64,000 bases of DNA, taken from NCBI GenBank assembly GCA_900290255.1, contig OMOD01000121.1:37161-101160 (forward strand), given 5' to 3'. Source of the DNA: Candidatus Sulfotelmatobacter kueseliae. Lineage in GTDB: Bacteria > Acidobacteriota > Terriglobia > Terriglobales > Acidobacteriaceae. Below are positions 35,822 through 43,968 of the stretch, piece after piece (position 1 is the stretch's first letter; every line of letters begins with the position of its first letter). The translations under genes were made by a program, and so were the position numbers. Under the pieces are notes generated by a model that had not been told where the DNA came from, did not search any database, and saw only the letters and a list, made by a program, of their open reading frames with translations.

Positions 35822-36076
35822 TTACTTCTCTTCCCGCTCGCGCTGGCGCTGGCGTTCCCGCTCGGCGAGCGATTCCTCAAAGGCCGAAGGTTCACCGGGA
35901 CGTGGCTTCAAGAATCCCTGTATCTCGTCCAGAATGCGTTCAATTGGCGTCAGGATGAGTTGGCCATCTTGCTCCCGCCACATGGCTCGGACGCCCTTTT
36001 TCAATCCGAGACGCCCACGGAGTTCCGCAGGGATGACAACCTGCCCCTTCGAGCTGATTACAACCTGGTAAGTCAT
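35822..36076 (-). CDS. AbrB/SpoVT-type antitoxin (VapB-like)
   Basis: An 84-residue protein. The N-terminal swapped-hairpin DNA-binding domain reads VVISSKGQVVIPAELRGRLGLKKG. The C terminus is a charged toxin-binding helix (FEESLAERERQRQREREEK). The ATG at 36076 gives the compact family start; the extension to 36115 lacks support. It neutralises the adjacent PIN toxin and probably represses its own promoter through the inverted repeats just upstream. Confidence 0.85.
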   Translation of the reverse strand: MTYQVVISSKGQVVIPAELRGRLGLKKGVRAMWREQDGQLILTPIERILDEIQGFLKPRPGEPSAFEESLAERERQRQREREEK

Positions 36077-36106
36077 GGTAGTTTCAATCTTACTACTGCA
36101 GATCAT

Positions 36107-36132
36107 GTAAGACAACTACAATATCGTCTTAC
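36107..36132. promoter_or_regulatory. Candidate VapB-type operator
   Basis: GTAAGAC (36107-36113) and GTCTTAC (36126-36132) form a perfect 7-bp inverted repeat with a 12-bp spacer, 31 bp upstream of the antitoxin ATG. A looser GTAAG...CTTAC pair overlaps the start codon (36068-36093). Confidence 0.5.
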
Positions 36133-36336
36133 CAGGTCATACGAATACTGTCCGCGAGGGCGCGAAGCGGGGTGGGCACTCTCTTTCTTGCTCTCGAAGG
36201 TGTTGAAAACGCTTGAGTAACAGGAGTCGACCCGCCAACATTTTGCGGCTACAATAACCCGAGCGTCATCTAATGACGCAAACAGGGATGGATACAGGCT
36301 CTATCCGGCAGGGCCGGAGGGGCACTGGAGGACATC

Positions 36337-37242
36337 ATGAGTTTGACCCCGATCAGCGGGCGTCTTCTCGACGAAAACCGCCCGAAAGTAACCACCGCGT
36401 CTCTGCGGGAACAGAAACTCCGCCACGAACCAATCACCTGCCTCACTGCCTACGATTACGCCACCGCCCGCCTGGTGGACGAGGCCGGCATTGACATCGT
36501 GCTGGTCGGCGATTCGCTGGCCCAGGCCATGCTCGGCTACGAGAACACGCTCTCGGTCACGATGGACGAGATGTTGCATCACGTTAAGGCGGTGCGGCGC
36601 GGCGTAAAGAATGCACTCCTTGTGGCGGACATGCCGTATGGGGCATATCAGCTTGACCCCCAGGCTGCCGTCAGCAATGCCATGCGTTTCGTGAAAGAGG
36701 GCGGCGCCGAAATGGTGAAACTGGAGGGCGGAGAGCGGCGCGCAGACCTGATTCACCGCATCATTGACGCCGAGATCCCGGTCGCGGGTCACGTTGGGCT
36801 GACCCCGCAATCGGTCAACGTGATGGGCGGCTATAAAGTGCAAGGCAAGAGTCTGAGCGGAATTGAGCAACTCATGCGCGACGCCGTCACGCTCGACCGC
36901 GCCGGCGTTGCTTGCCTCTACCTGGAAGGCATTCCCCGGGAAGTGGCAGCCATGATCACGGCCGAAGTAGCCACGCCGACTATTGGAATTGGCGCCGGCC
37001 CCGACTGCGACGGTCAGGTGCTCGTGTTCCACGACATTTTGAACCTGACGTTTGGAACTCCGGCCAAGTTCGTGCGGCGCTATGGCGACGCCGCGGCGCT
37101 GATTATGCATGCGGTGCAGTCGTTTCGCGCCGACGTGAAGTCGCGCCAGTATCCCTCAGACGAAGAGTCGTATCATCTGCCGAAAGAAACAAAGGCAGGC
37201 CTGGATACGGTACTGGCGCGCAAGCGGTCCATGCGCCGGTAG
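36337..37242 (+). CDS. panB: 3-methyl-2-oxobutanoate hydroxymethyltransferase
   Basis: A 301-residue TIM-barrel enzyme, the first committed step of pantothenate synthesis. It uses methylene-tetrahydrofolate to make ketopantoate. Motifs are CLTAYDYATARLVDEAGIDIVLVGDSLA in two parts, VADMPYGAYQ, VKLEGG, and GHVGLTPQSVNVMGGYKVQG. CTGGAGGACATC precedes the ATG. The C terminus runs about 25 residues past the barrel (YPSDEESYHLPKE). panC lies about 1 kb downstream. Confidence 0.97.
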   Translation: MSLTPISGRLLDENRPKVTTASLREQKLRHEPITCLTAYDYATARLVDEAGIDIVLVGDSLAQAMLGYENTLSVTMDEMLHHVKAVRRGVKNALLVADMPYGAYQLDPQAAVSNAMRFVKEGGAEMVKLEGGERRADLIHRIIDAEIPVAGHVGLTPQSVNVMGGYKVQGKSLSGIEQLMRDAVTLDRAGVACLYLEGIPREVAAMITAEVATPTIGIGAGPDCDGQVLVFHDILNLTFGTPAKFVRRYGDAAALIMHAVQSFRADVKSRQYPSDEESYHLPKETKAGLDTVLARKRSMRR

Positions 37243-37421
37243 GAAGCCGCGGCAGGTGGATTGACACGGATCGAGACAGAGTTGGCATTTTTCCGCGGAA
37301 CCGTGACCGCGGTGCTTGCGTATACTCTATGGGGTAGTGGGGTCCGTTTCGGAGGGTCTGCAGCCGGTTCGCGAACGGCATTCGGCGGTGCTAGGCTGTT
37401 GTGAGACGAGGAGGTATGAGC

Positions 37422-37628
37422 ATGCATCTCGCGGCGATTTTCTTCTTCCCATTTTTCGGCTTTGGGTTCGTGTTGTATTTCCTGCCGTCCATTATTGCCC
37501 TCGCTCGCAACAAGCGGGACACGCTGGCGATCTTCCTGTTGAATCTATTCCTCGGCTGGAGTGTGATTGGCTGGATCGTCGCGCTGGTGTGGGCCGCGAA
37601 AAACGACGTGCCCGCGGTGGCGAGGTAG
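37422..37628 (+). CDS. Superinfection-immunity-like small membrane protein
   Basis: A 68-residue protein with two TM helices: FFFPFFGFGFVLYFLPSIIAL and LAIFLLNLFLGWSVIGWIVALVWA, joined by RNKRD. This matches the Imm_superinfect family, named after phage T4 Imm but widely present on bacterial chromosomes, where its function is unknown. GAGGAGG lies 7 bases before the ATG at 37422. Earlier in-frame starts at 37401 and 37416 have poorer spacing. Confidence 0.75.
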   Translation: MHLAAIFFFPFFGFGFVLYFLPSIIALARNKRDTLAIFLLNLFLGWSVIGWIVALVWAAKNDVPAVAR

Positions 37629-37637
37629 CCTGAGACA

Positions 37638-38075
37638 GTGATCTTGCGGCGCGTGCGGGCGGCATTGGTTTTGTTGCTGAGTATCTTGCCGGTCGCCTGT
37701 TCGACCCAGAATGCGGCGAAAGCGCCCGATCCTCAGACCGCGTTGCAGGCCATTCCTCCGGCAGATCCAGCACAGTATGAGCATATCCGGGACATGCGGA
37801 ACTGGCGCAATCCTTACCTCATTGTCCGCGCCGATGGTGTGGCCCTTTTCGATTCTGCCGACAGCGCGGAAATTGTCTTGAAAACTGATGAAGTGCTTAC
37901 CGCGCTGGCGCGCCTGCCCGCCTCGAACTGGCCGTATGGCCGGGTGGTCGCAGTGTCGGAGAATGGAGCCAGAGGCTCCGAGCAGGAAGGGGTTGCGATC
38001 CGGCGGACGAAGGGTATTGTTGGCGGAATCTTGGAGAGCGCCCACGTCGCGGTGAAGTGGGTACCGTCGGAGTGA
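37638..38075 (+). CDS. Predicted lipoprotein, unknown function
   Basis: A 145-residue protein starting with GTG. The signal ends in the lipobox PVACS, giving lipidated Cys21. After a Pro/Ala linker, the mature part contains IRDMRNWRNPYLIVRADGVALFD and VLTALARLPASNWPYGRVVAVSENG. This resembles short Acidobacteriota lipoproteins, but no named domain is recognised. It starts 9 bp after the preceding small membrane gene, so the two are likely cotranscribed. Confidence 0.65.
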   Translation: MILRRVRAALVLLLSILPVACSTQNAAKAPDPQTALQAIPPADPAQYEHIRDMRNWRNPYLIVRADGVALFDSADSAEIVLKTDEVLTALARLPASNWPYGRVVAVSENGARGSEQEGVAIRRTKGIVGGILESAHVAVKWVPSE

Positions 38076-38083
38076 ACTGAATC

Positions 38084-38205
38084 AGGGTATTAAGGCTGAG
38101 GTCTTAGGTGTTGGGTCTTAGGACGCTAACCCAAGAGCTTCAGGAATTCCAGAGCGAATGTCCCCGGACCCAAGACCGAAGAGCCAAGACCGAAGACCCG
38201 ATCGA
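38084..38205. repeat. Iterated-word hairpin upstream of panC
   Basis: GAGGTCTTAGGTGTTGGGTCTTAGG-type words (38098-38122) face their complement CCAAGACCGAAGAGCCAAGACC (about 38166-38190). It is an imperfect stem-loop of short near-repeats just before panC. Its location could affect panC expression. Confidence 0.5.
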
Positions 38206-38210
38206 GACGC

Positions 38211-39065
38211 GTGAAGATCTGCACCACCATTAACGAAATGCGCAGTGCGTGCCGCGCTGCTCGGCAGACCAGCAGACGCCTGGGGCTCGTTCCTACCATG
38301 GGGGCTTTGCATGAGGGACATTTGTCGCTGGTACGGGCTGCCCGCGCTTCTTGCGATGCCGTCGCGGTGTCGATCTTCGTGAATCCCACCCAGTTTGGGC
38401 CGAACGAGGACCTGGCGAAGTATCCCCGATCATTCGAGCGCGACCGCGAACTGCTCGAGCGGGAAGGCGTTGACTTGTTGTTTGCGCCCGCAGCGGAGGA
38501 AATGTACCCAGGCGGCGCGGTGACGTGGGTGACGGTCGATGCGCTCAGCGCCAAGCTGGACGGGCGCTCGCGTCCAACCCATTTCCGTGGAGTCACGACC
38601 GTTGTGGCTAAACTGTTCCATATCGTCGAGCCCGACGTGGCTTTCTTTGGTCAGAAAGACGCGGCTCAGGCCGCAATCATCCGCCGCATGGTGCGGGATT
38701 TGAATCTGCCGGTGGAGATTTTCGTCTGCCCCACCGTGCGTGAGCCGGATGGGTTGGCGATGAGTTCACGAAATGCGTATCTCGATGCCGGGCAACGCAA
38801 ACAGGCGCTGGCTCTGCATCGTTCGCTGATGCGGGTGCAGCAACTGGCTGATGCCGGTGAGCGCAGCGCCGCCAGGCTGGCGGCAGCCGGACGCGCGGAA
38901 TCTGCGGCGGAGAGCTCAGTACGGCTCGACTACTTCGAGATCGTCCACCCGGACACTCTCGATCCGGTTGAGGACGTTTCCGAGGGTGCGCTGGTCGCAG
39001 TGGCGGCGTTTGTGGGAACGACCCGGCTCATTGATAACATCCGGCTTGAGAAAACTGCTGGTTAG
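38211..39065 (+). CDS. panC: Pantothenate synthetase (pantoate-beta-alanine ligase)
   Basis: A 284-residue class I nucleotidyltransferase-fold ligase joining pantoate and beta-alanine via pantoyl-adenylate. Motifs are GLVPTMGALHEGHLSLVR (HxGH-type), FVNPTQFGPNEDLAKYPR, FFGQKDAAQAAIIRRMVRDL and PDGLAMSSRNAYLD. Length is typical. It completes the pan route started by panB; panD is not visible in the window. Confidence 0.97.
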   Translation: MKICTTINEMRSACRAARQTSRRLGLVPTMGALHEGHLSLVRAARASCDAVAVSIFVNPTQFGPNEDLAKYPRSFERDRELLEREGVDLLFAPAAEEMYPGGAVTWVTVDALSAKLDGRSRPTHFRGVTTVVAKLFHIVEPDVAFFGQKDAAQAAIIRRMVRDLNLPVEIFVCPTVREPDGLAMSSRNAYLDAGQRKQALALHRSLMRVQQLADAGERSAARLAAAGRAESAAESSVRLDYFEIVHPDTLDPVEDVSEGALVAVAAFVGTTRLIDNIRLEKTAG

Positions 39066-39137
39066 AGAACTGATTACGCTCAAAGTCTGTCATTTCGAGC
39101 CGAGTCGAGAAACCTGCTGCTTTTGCCCCTGTTCGAC

Positions 39138-39285
39138 CTAGCAGGCTGCTGAAAAAGTATTCTCTGGGCGGGAATCTAACCGCAGCGGCTAAAGCCGGCG
39201 CTGAAAACAAGCCAGTTATCGCAGCGCTGAAGCGCTGCGCCACCCAAAATCAGGGGCAACGTCGAGTTTTTCAGCAGCCTGCTAG
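39138..39285. mobile_element. 148-bp MITE with perfect 19-bp terminal inverted repeats
   Basis: The ends CTAGCAGGCTGCTGAAAAA (39138-39156) and its exact reverse complement (39267-39285) bound a non-coding core. The terminal CTAG may be a 4-bp target duplication. The core carries a REP-like double hairpin: CGGCT-AA-AGCCG and GCAGCGCT-GA-AGCGCTGC. The first is embedded in a 19-mer identical to 1695-1713. No transposase is encoded. The enclosing gene-free stretch is 39066-39376. Confidence 0.82.
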
Positions 39286-39376
39286 TCAGAGTTTCCTTAG
39301 GTGCATGTCATTTCGTCCGCCACGTTGGCCGACAAGAACCAAGCCGCGAGCGCCAAGCCAACCCGCCTTCCCCCGG

Positions 39377-40216
39377 CTAAGCATTCGGGTAAATGTAAGC
39401 AGAAGGAGAATCATCGTAATACCACCACGGGTCATACCAGTAGGAGGGCCAATACCAGAAGGGAGCCCATCCCCAACCCCACGCAGGCCAGCCCCAGCCG
39501 AATCCCCAACCAAGCCCCCAGCCCCAACCGCCCCATCCCCAGCCGGGATAACCCCAGTAACCGCCACGCCAGCCGCCATAATAGCCGCCGCGCAAAGCCG
39601 CATTGCCGAATCCCACGCCGGCGTGGTTGAGCGAGCCACCCGCGGCCGGTCGCGCATTCCCGGCCAGTCCTGATCCGCGGGCACCGCCAAAGGAATGCCA
39701 CTGCCCGTCAGCGATTGCCGTGTGGGCCGCTCCTGGGCTTCCACTGCCAAGTCGTCCACCCATGGTTCTGTTGCCAGCCATGGCTGCGCTGTTGCCCGTT
39801 CTTCCGGCTAGGCCATTACCACTGCCTGATCTTGCAAACGAATGCCAGCCCGGCGAGGTGCCCCCGGAGGCGTGGCCTTCCCAGGACCAGGGCCTGGATG
39901 CATCCGAACTGCGGCCATACGATGAACCGCCCCGCATGCCTCCGTAGGAGCCACGACTGCCGTAGTAACCTCCGCGTCCGCCGTAGCCGCCAGAGTAGCC
40001 GCCCCCGCGGTAGCCACCGTAGGAGCCTCCGCCGGCGTGGAACCCTCCGCCACCGCCATGGAAGCCACCGCCGCCAAAGCCGCCGCCACCGTGAGAACCA
40101 CCCCCACCACCGCCTCCACCGTGACCACCATGTTGGGCAAGAGCAGTCGTGGGCATGCAAACCAAGGTGAGGGAGGCGATTCCTGCAAGAAGGGCCTGCC
40201 AGGTGGGTTTCTTCAT
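39377..40216 (-). CDS. Secreted Gly/His/Trp-rich low-complexity protein
   Basis: A 279-residue protein with a signal peptide (MKKPTWQALLAGIASLTLVCMPTTALA). Residues 28-100 are Gly-rich with His, Tyr and Arg (GGGHGG, GGYRGG, GSYGG). The middle is Gly/Ser/Ala-rich. The C terminus alternates Trp and Gly (WGWGGWGWGLGWG) and ends in aromatic WYYDDSPSAYIYPNA. This looks like an extracellular structural or surface protein. GGAGGG lies before the ATG at 40216, and the GTG five codons upstream is rejected. Codon bias in the repeats makes the reverse strand also open. Confidence 0.7.
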   Translation of the reverse strand: MKKPTWQALLAGIASLTLVCMPTTALAQHGGHGGGGGGGGSHGGGGFGGGGFHGGGGGFHAGGGSYGGYRGGGYSGGYGGRGGYYGSRGSYGGMRGGSSYGRSSDASRPWSWEGHASGGTSPGWHSFARSGSGNGLAGRTGNSAAMAGNRTMGGRLGSGSPGAAHTAIADGQWHSFGGARGSGLAGNARPAAGGSLNHAGVGFGNAALRGGYYGGWRGGYWGYPGWGWGGWGWGLGWGFGWGWPAWGWGWAPFWYWPSYWYDPWWYYDDSPSAYIYPNA

Positions 40217-40421
40217 ATGGATACCCTCCACCTACGGCGGTTAGTTGCCCCGGGCGGGCAAACCGTCTTTTTCGATCTTACTCTATTTAGACTCCTACTC
40301 CGGCACGAAAGTTGTTCGGATCAAGCAGCAAAAAGGGCATCGCGGCGCTTAGGGACGGCCTGCAGCTTGCCTTTGAGCCGTCTGCGCTTTGAGGCCACAG
40401 GGGTTAGGGGGACAAGCAAGG

Positions 40422-41690
40422 TCACTGGCCCGGACGCGGAGCCGCGCTGGTCATCTGGTGAGCCCAACTCATCGCTTCGTTATAGGCCCGGTTGATGAAA
40501 GGCAGCGACACATTTAGCCTTTTTGTTTCTGCCGTAACCGCTTCCCAGTCGCCTGCCTCTCGCGCCACCATGAGATCGTAGACAGGGGAAAGACGCGTCT
40601 TGTTACCGGTCTTCGCGCCCAGAAGTTCCGCCTTCGTATCTGGGTTCAAGGCCAAGCCCTCCACCACCACTCCCATCGGTATCTCGAGGATGGCGTCCAT
40701 CAACGAGAGCATGCCCATCAGAAAGAGATCAGATGTCCCGTGGTCCACCTTGGGCGCGAGCAGCTCACAGAATCGGGCTCGAACCAACGACGACAGAACC
40801 AGGTCAGAGCACTTTTCCTGACCCATCGCCAGAGTTATCGCCATCCGTATCCAGCGGACCAATTCGCGTTCACCCAGAAGGTTCATGCCATGCCGGATGG
40901 ATTTGACTGGCGACGAGACCCCGAGAAGAGGAGAGTTCAGGTAGCGCAGCAGGCGGTAGCACAGGGATGCGTCGTGTTTGATGAGATCTTCCACCGCGGC
41001 CAGATCTACTTCCGGCGCAGAAATCGCCTGCAGCAACCGCAAGTTACCTGCCTGACTGGTGGGAATACGTCTGGCCCGCATCCGTTCGGGATGGCGGAAA
41101 AAATATCCCTGAAACCGCGTGAAACCGTCTTTCAGGGCCGTAACGAAGTGTTGCCGGGTCTCGACCCTCTGCGCCAGCATCCGGCAATGCTCGCTGGCGT
41201 AGCGCGCGGCCATGGCAGCGCCCTGCCCCGGTGCGAGCCTTCTGATGTCAACCTTGATGAAATCGGCCCGGGGAACGAGCGCTTCTCTCGCATCCGACGG
41301 CACGAAGTTATCCAGGGCGATCCGGTAGCTTCTCTGTTTGAGCCGCAGGCAGGCGGCGATAACGCTCTCATCCGCGGGTACGTTCTCCTGGATCTCGACC
41401 ACCACCTTGTCGGGCGGCAGCAGCAGGAAATATTCCTTCAATAACATCTGGTGCGTGCAGTTGATGAAGGCCAGCCGCCCATCGCAGACGACATCGAGCC
41501 CCATCACGTTCAGGGTGTCGATGGTACTGCTGGTTGCGCTCTCCGCATCGGAGGAAAAGCGATTGTCCTCCGGGCTCTCGCGAAACAACAGCTCATACCC
41601 TATGACCTTTTCGTCTTCGGTCAGGATCGGCTGCCGGGCGAGGCAGGGACTCGGTTTCATGGCGGGAGCGGCTTGCGCTGGAGGACTCAT
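40422..41690 (-). CDS. EAL-HDOD (YuxH-like) signalling protein
   Basis: A 422-residue cytoplasmic protein. An N-terminal EAL-type fold (about 20-210) has LARQPILTEDEKVIGYELLFRES. The EAL triad is replaced (YELLFR) and several catalytic acids are absent, so c-di-GMP hydrolysis is unlikely. Residues about 220-420 form a HDOD domain (LLRYLNSPLLGVSSPVKSIRHGMNLLG). Such proteins act as signal-output scaffolds, for example in motility and chemotaxis control. Several starts are possible; the ATG at 41690 is chosen but its ribosome site is weak. Confidence 0.82.
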   Translation of the reverse strand: MSPPAQAAPAMKPSPCLARQPILTEDEKVIGYELLFRESPEDNRFSSDAESATSSTIDTLNVMGLDVVCDGRLAFINCTHQMLLKEYFLLLPPDKVVVEIQENVPADESVIAACLRLKQRSYRIALDNFVPSDAREALVPRADFIKVDIRRLAPGQGAAMAARYASEHCRMLAQRVETRQHFVTALKDGFTRFQGYFFRHPERMRARRIPTSQAGNLRLLQAISAPEVDLAAVEDLIKHDASLCYRLLRYLNSPLLGVSSPVKSIRHGMNLLGERELVRWIRMAITLAMGQEKCSDLVLSSLVRARFCELLAPKVDHGTSDLFLMGMLSLMDAILEIPMGVVVEGLALNPDTKAELLGAKTGNKTRLSPVYDLMVAREAGDWEAVTAETKRLNVSLPFINRAYNEAMSWAHQMTSAAPRPGQ

Positions 41691-41786
41691 GGTTCTACAG
41701 GATGTTATCGGCAAGCGGAATACCGGACTTTAGTTCGGGGCAGATGAGTCGCCCAAGGAGCAGTCTCGACGGCGGGCGACCGCCGC

Positions 41787-42551
41787 TCAAGGCTTCGGGT
41801 TGGCAGCGACAGTGCCGGGTCGAGGTTGCAGGCGCTGGCGCACCAGGACCTCTACCTGCGACCAGAGATGCGGGTCGCATTCGCTCTGCGCATGGCTGGG
41901 GGTGAAAACCCGGTCGAACCAGGAAGGAGCGGGGCAGTTCACCGGCGCCTTCTTGTAGTCGAAACGGAAGTTGCCGAGAATCTGAGTTTTGGAGGGGTCA
42001 GCGGCCGTGATCTCGCGCCGGCCGTGGACGACGCCGCGCGGCTGATAGAAGTTCACCGCCTCGGCGACGTTCTCCGGAATGATTCTGTCGTTCTGCCAGA
42101 GCTTCGCGACACTATCCACCTGGACGGTCAGCAGCACCGGGATTCCCGCGCGCTTCAACTCGCGAGCCAGCAGCACCGCGGCGGATGCTCCCCAACTTTG
42201 ACCAAAAAGAACGATGTGGGCTTGAGCCTTTTCTTCGTCGCTAAGGACGCCGTCGTGATTGCGGTCGACCAAGCTCAGGATCGTCAGATAGGCAGTCTTC
42301 CGATGGCGGTTCTCGAAAACCTGGATGTAAGTGTCTTTCGGCGCTGAGCTCCGGAGGCGCTCTGCGAACTGAACCGGCCCGTGGCGCGGATTGTCGTGCC
42401 GCACGAAGCCGCCCACGAAGCCGGCAACAATGAAAGACGGCGTTTCCCGCGGGTGGGCGATTACCGCTCCGTCCGCGGCGACACATGCGGTGAAGGCTGC
42501 ACACACCACCAGGACGGTGGCCAGAATCCGGCATCGTCCAAAGTAAAGCAC
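41787..42551 (-). CDS. Secreted alpha/beta-hydrolase-like protein with an EF-hand motif
   Basis: A 254-residue protein with a signal peptide (LATVLVVCAAFTACVAA). A hydrolase-like core has SFIVAGFVGGFVRHDNPRHG and the nucleophile elbow FGQSWGASAAVLLAREL (GxSxG). Between them is LVDRNHDGVLSDEEK, a good EF-hand calcium loop (D-x-N-x-D-G-x-L-x-x-x-E). TVQVDSVAK may contribute the acid, and the catalytic His is not certain. The GTG start is preceded by TAGGAG. Substrate unknown; calcium dependence is inference. Confidence 0.65.
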   Translation of the reverse strand: MLYFGRCRILATVLVVCAAFTACVAADGAVIAHPRETPSFIVAGFVGGFVRHDNPRHGPVQFAERLRSSAPKDTYIQVFENRHRKTAYLTILSLVDRNHDGVLSDEEKAQAHIVLFGQSWGASAAVLLARELKRAGIPVLLTVQVDSVAKLWQNDRIIPENVAEAVNFYQPRGVVHGRREITAADPSKTQILGNFRFDYKKAPVNCPAPSWFDRVFTPSHAQSECDPHLWSQVEVLVRQRLQPRPGTVAANPKP

Positions 42552-42753
42552 GCGGGCTCCTACTGAATGAGATGATTTTCACCACTGGGGAGATGCGCCG
42601 AATCTGGACCTGCAAGTCACAGTTGTGAGCCGCCGGCTGTCCCCAGGGTGGTGAAGCGAAAAGGCTTATCCGGCAGGCTTTTCGCTGATCTGAACCCGCA
42701 GGACAGTTTACACCCGCTGGTCAAGTAGGGCCTTCCGCCGCAGCACCGGGCGT

Positions 42754-43416
42754 CTACTTGGGCTGCGCTTTTCTCGAGACGAACCGGTTGCCGTCGAGGA
42801 TGTAACGTAAAGGCTCGTCCTGAGCCTTGCTGATGCCAATGCGCGGAGTGAGGCGTATGCCACGCGCGCGATAGCCGTCGTCGCCGATCCACAAGCTACT
42901 GGCAGCACAGGTGAGGTCGCAGCCGTTGTCGCGGGCGCGCGTGATGCCGAAGGCTTGCGCCAGGCGTCCGGGGCCGCTGGTGAGCCTGGGCCAGTCCTTC
43001 GAGCCGTGAAGTGTGATGCCGCGAGCCCGAGCCATTTCTTCCATGCCGGAGAGCGGTTCCAGGGCACGGAACAGAACGGATCCCGCTTTGCCCTCGGACT
43101 CACAAGAGACGTTGAGGCAGTAGTGATTGCCGTAAATGAAATAGACGTAAGCGTGGCCCGGGGGCCCGAAGAGCACAGCGTTCCGCGCGGTGCGCCCGGC
43201 GGCTGCGTGCGCGGCGAGATCGTTTTCGCCGAGGTAGGCTTCGACTTCCACGATGCGCGCGGCCAAGCGGACGCCGGCTGCCCGCCGGTCTGGTCGCTGC
43301 CGGTCTGATCCTCGCCGGACCAGCACCTTGCCCAGCAGTGCGCGGGCCACGCGGCGGGGATCGCGTGCGAAGAACGCCCGATCGAGCGGGTGGATCAGCT
43401 CAGTTGGTGTCGACAT
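42754..43416 (-). CDS. DNA-3-methyladenine glycosylase (AAG/MPG type)
   Basis: A 220-residue base-excision enzyme of the eukaryote-like AAG family, which removes alkylated purines. Motifs are RDPRRVARALLGKVLVRR, IVEVEAYLGENDLAAHA with the catalytic Glu, and GPPGHAYVYFIYGNHYCLNVSCE. The ATG at 43416 fits the family start; the longer frame from 43452 does not add conserved sequence. It stands alone, 78 bp upstream of the bcp stop on the same strand. Confidence 0.93.
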   Translation of the reverse strand: MSTPTELIHPLDRAFFARDPRRVARALLGKVLVRRGSDRQRPDRRAAGVRLAARIVEVEAYLGENDLAAHAAAGRTARNAVLFGPPGHAYVYFIYGNHYCLNVSCESEGKAGSVLFRALEPLSGMEEMARARGITLHGSKDWPRLTSGPGRLAQAFGITRARDNGCDLTCAASSLWIGDDGYRARGIRLTPRIGISKAQDEPLRYILDGNRFVSRKAQPK

Positions 43417-43494
43417 CAGCACCTTACCGATGCAGGCGAATCTTAAACGCACTCGGCCCCGATTCGCGACAGAAAGTCAGCCGCGGTTCGTCTG

Positions 43495-43968
43495 CTAGGC
43501 CGCGCCTTTGGCCGATTCCTTCAAGTACGCCAGCACTTCCTCGGCGTGGCCCTCGGGTTTAACTTTCTCGAAGATGTGCTGAAGCCTGCCGTCCGGGCCG
43601 ATGACAAATGTCGTCCGCGCCACGCCGATCACTTTCTTGCCGTACATGTTCTTTTCCTTCATCACGCCAAAAGCCTCGGCGACTTTCTTTTCGGCATCGG
43701 CCAGCAGGGTGAAAGGAAGGCTGAACTTGTCGGCAAACCTCTTCTGCGCCTTTGGAGTGTCAGGGGAGATGCCGAGCAATACTACGCCGGTTTTCTGAAT
43801 CTTCTTGTATGTGTCGCGGAACTCGCAGGCTTCGATGGTGCAGCCGGGAGTGTCGGCGCGAGGATAGAAGTAGAGAACCACCGTTTTGCCGCGCAGATCT
43901 TTCAGCGAAAGTTCTTTTCCGTTCTCGTCCTGCAAAGTGAAGTCTGGAGCCTTATCATTGACATTCAT
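43495..43968 (-). CDS. bcp: Thioredoxin-dependent peroxiredoxin (Bcp/PrxQ)
   Basis: A 157-residue peroxiredoxin that reduces hydroperoxides with thioredoxin. The peroxidatic Cys lies in YPRADTPGCTIEACEFRD, and the second Cys five residues later is the PrxQ resolving Cys. FVIGPDGRLQHIFEKVKPEGHAEEVLAYL closes the fold. The start codon overlaps that of the divergent secreted-protein gene: the word CATG serves both directions, which is unusual and may couple the two promoters. Confidence 0.94.
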   Translation of the reverse strand: MNVNDKAPDFTLQDENGKELSLKDLRGKTVVLYFYPRADTPGCTIEACEFRDTYKKIQKTGVVLLGISPDTPKAQKRFADKFSLPFTLLADAEKKVAEAFGVMKEKNMYGKKVIGVARTTFVIGPDGRLQHIFEKVKPEGHAEEVLAYLKESAKGAA

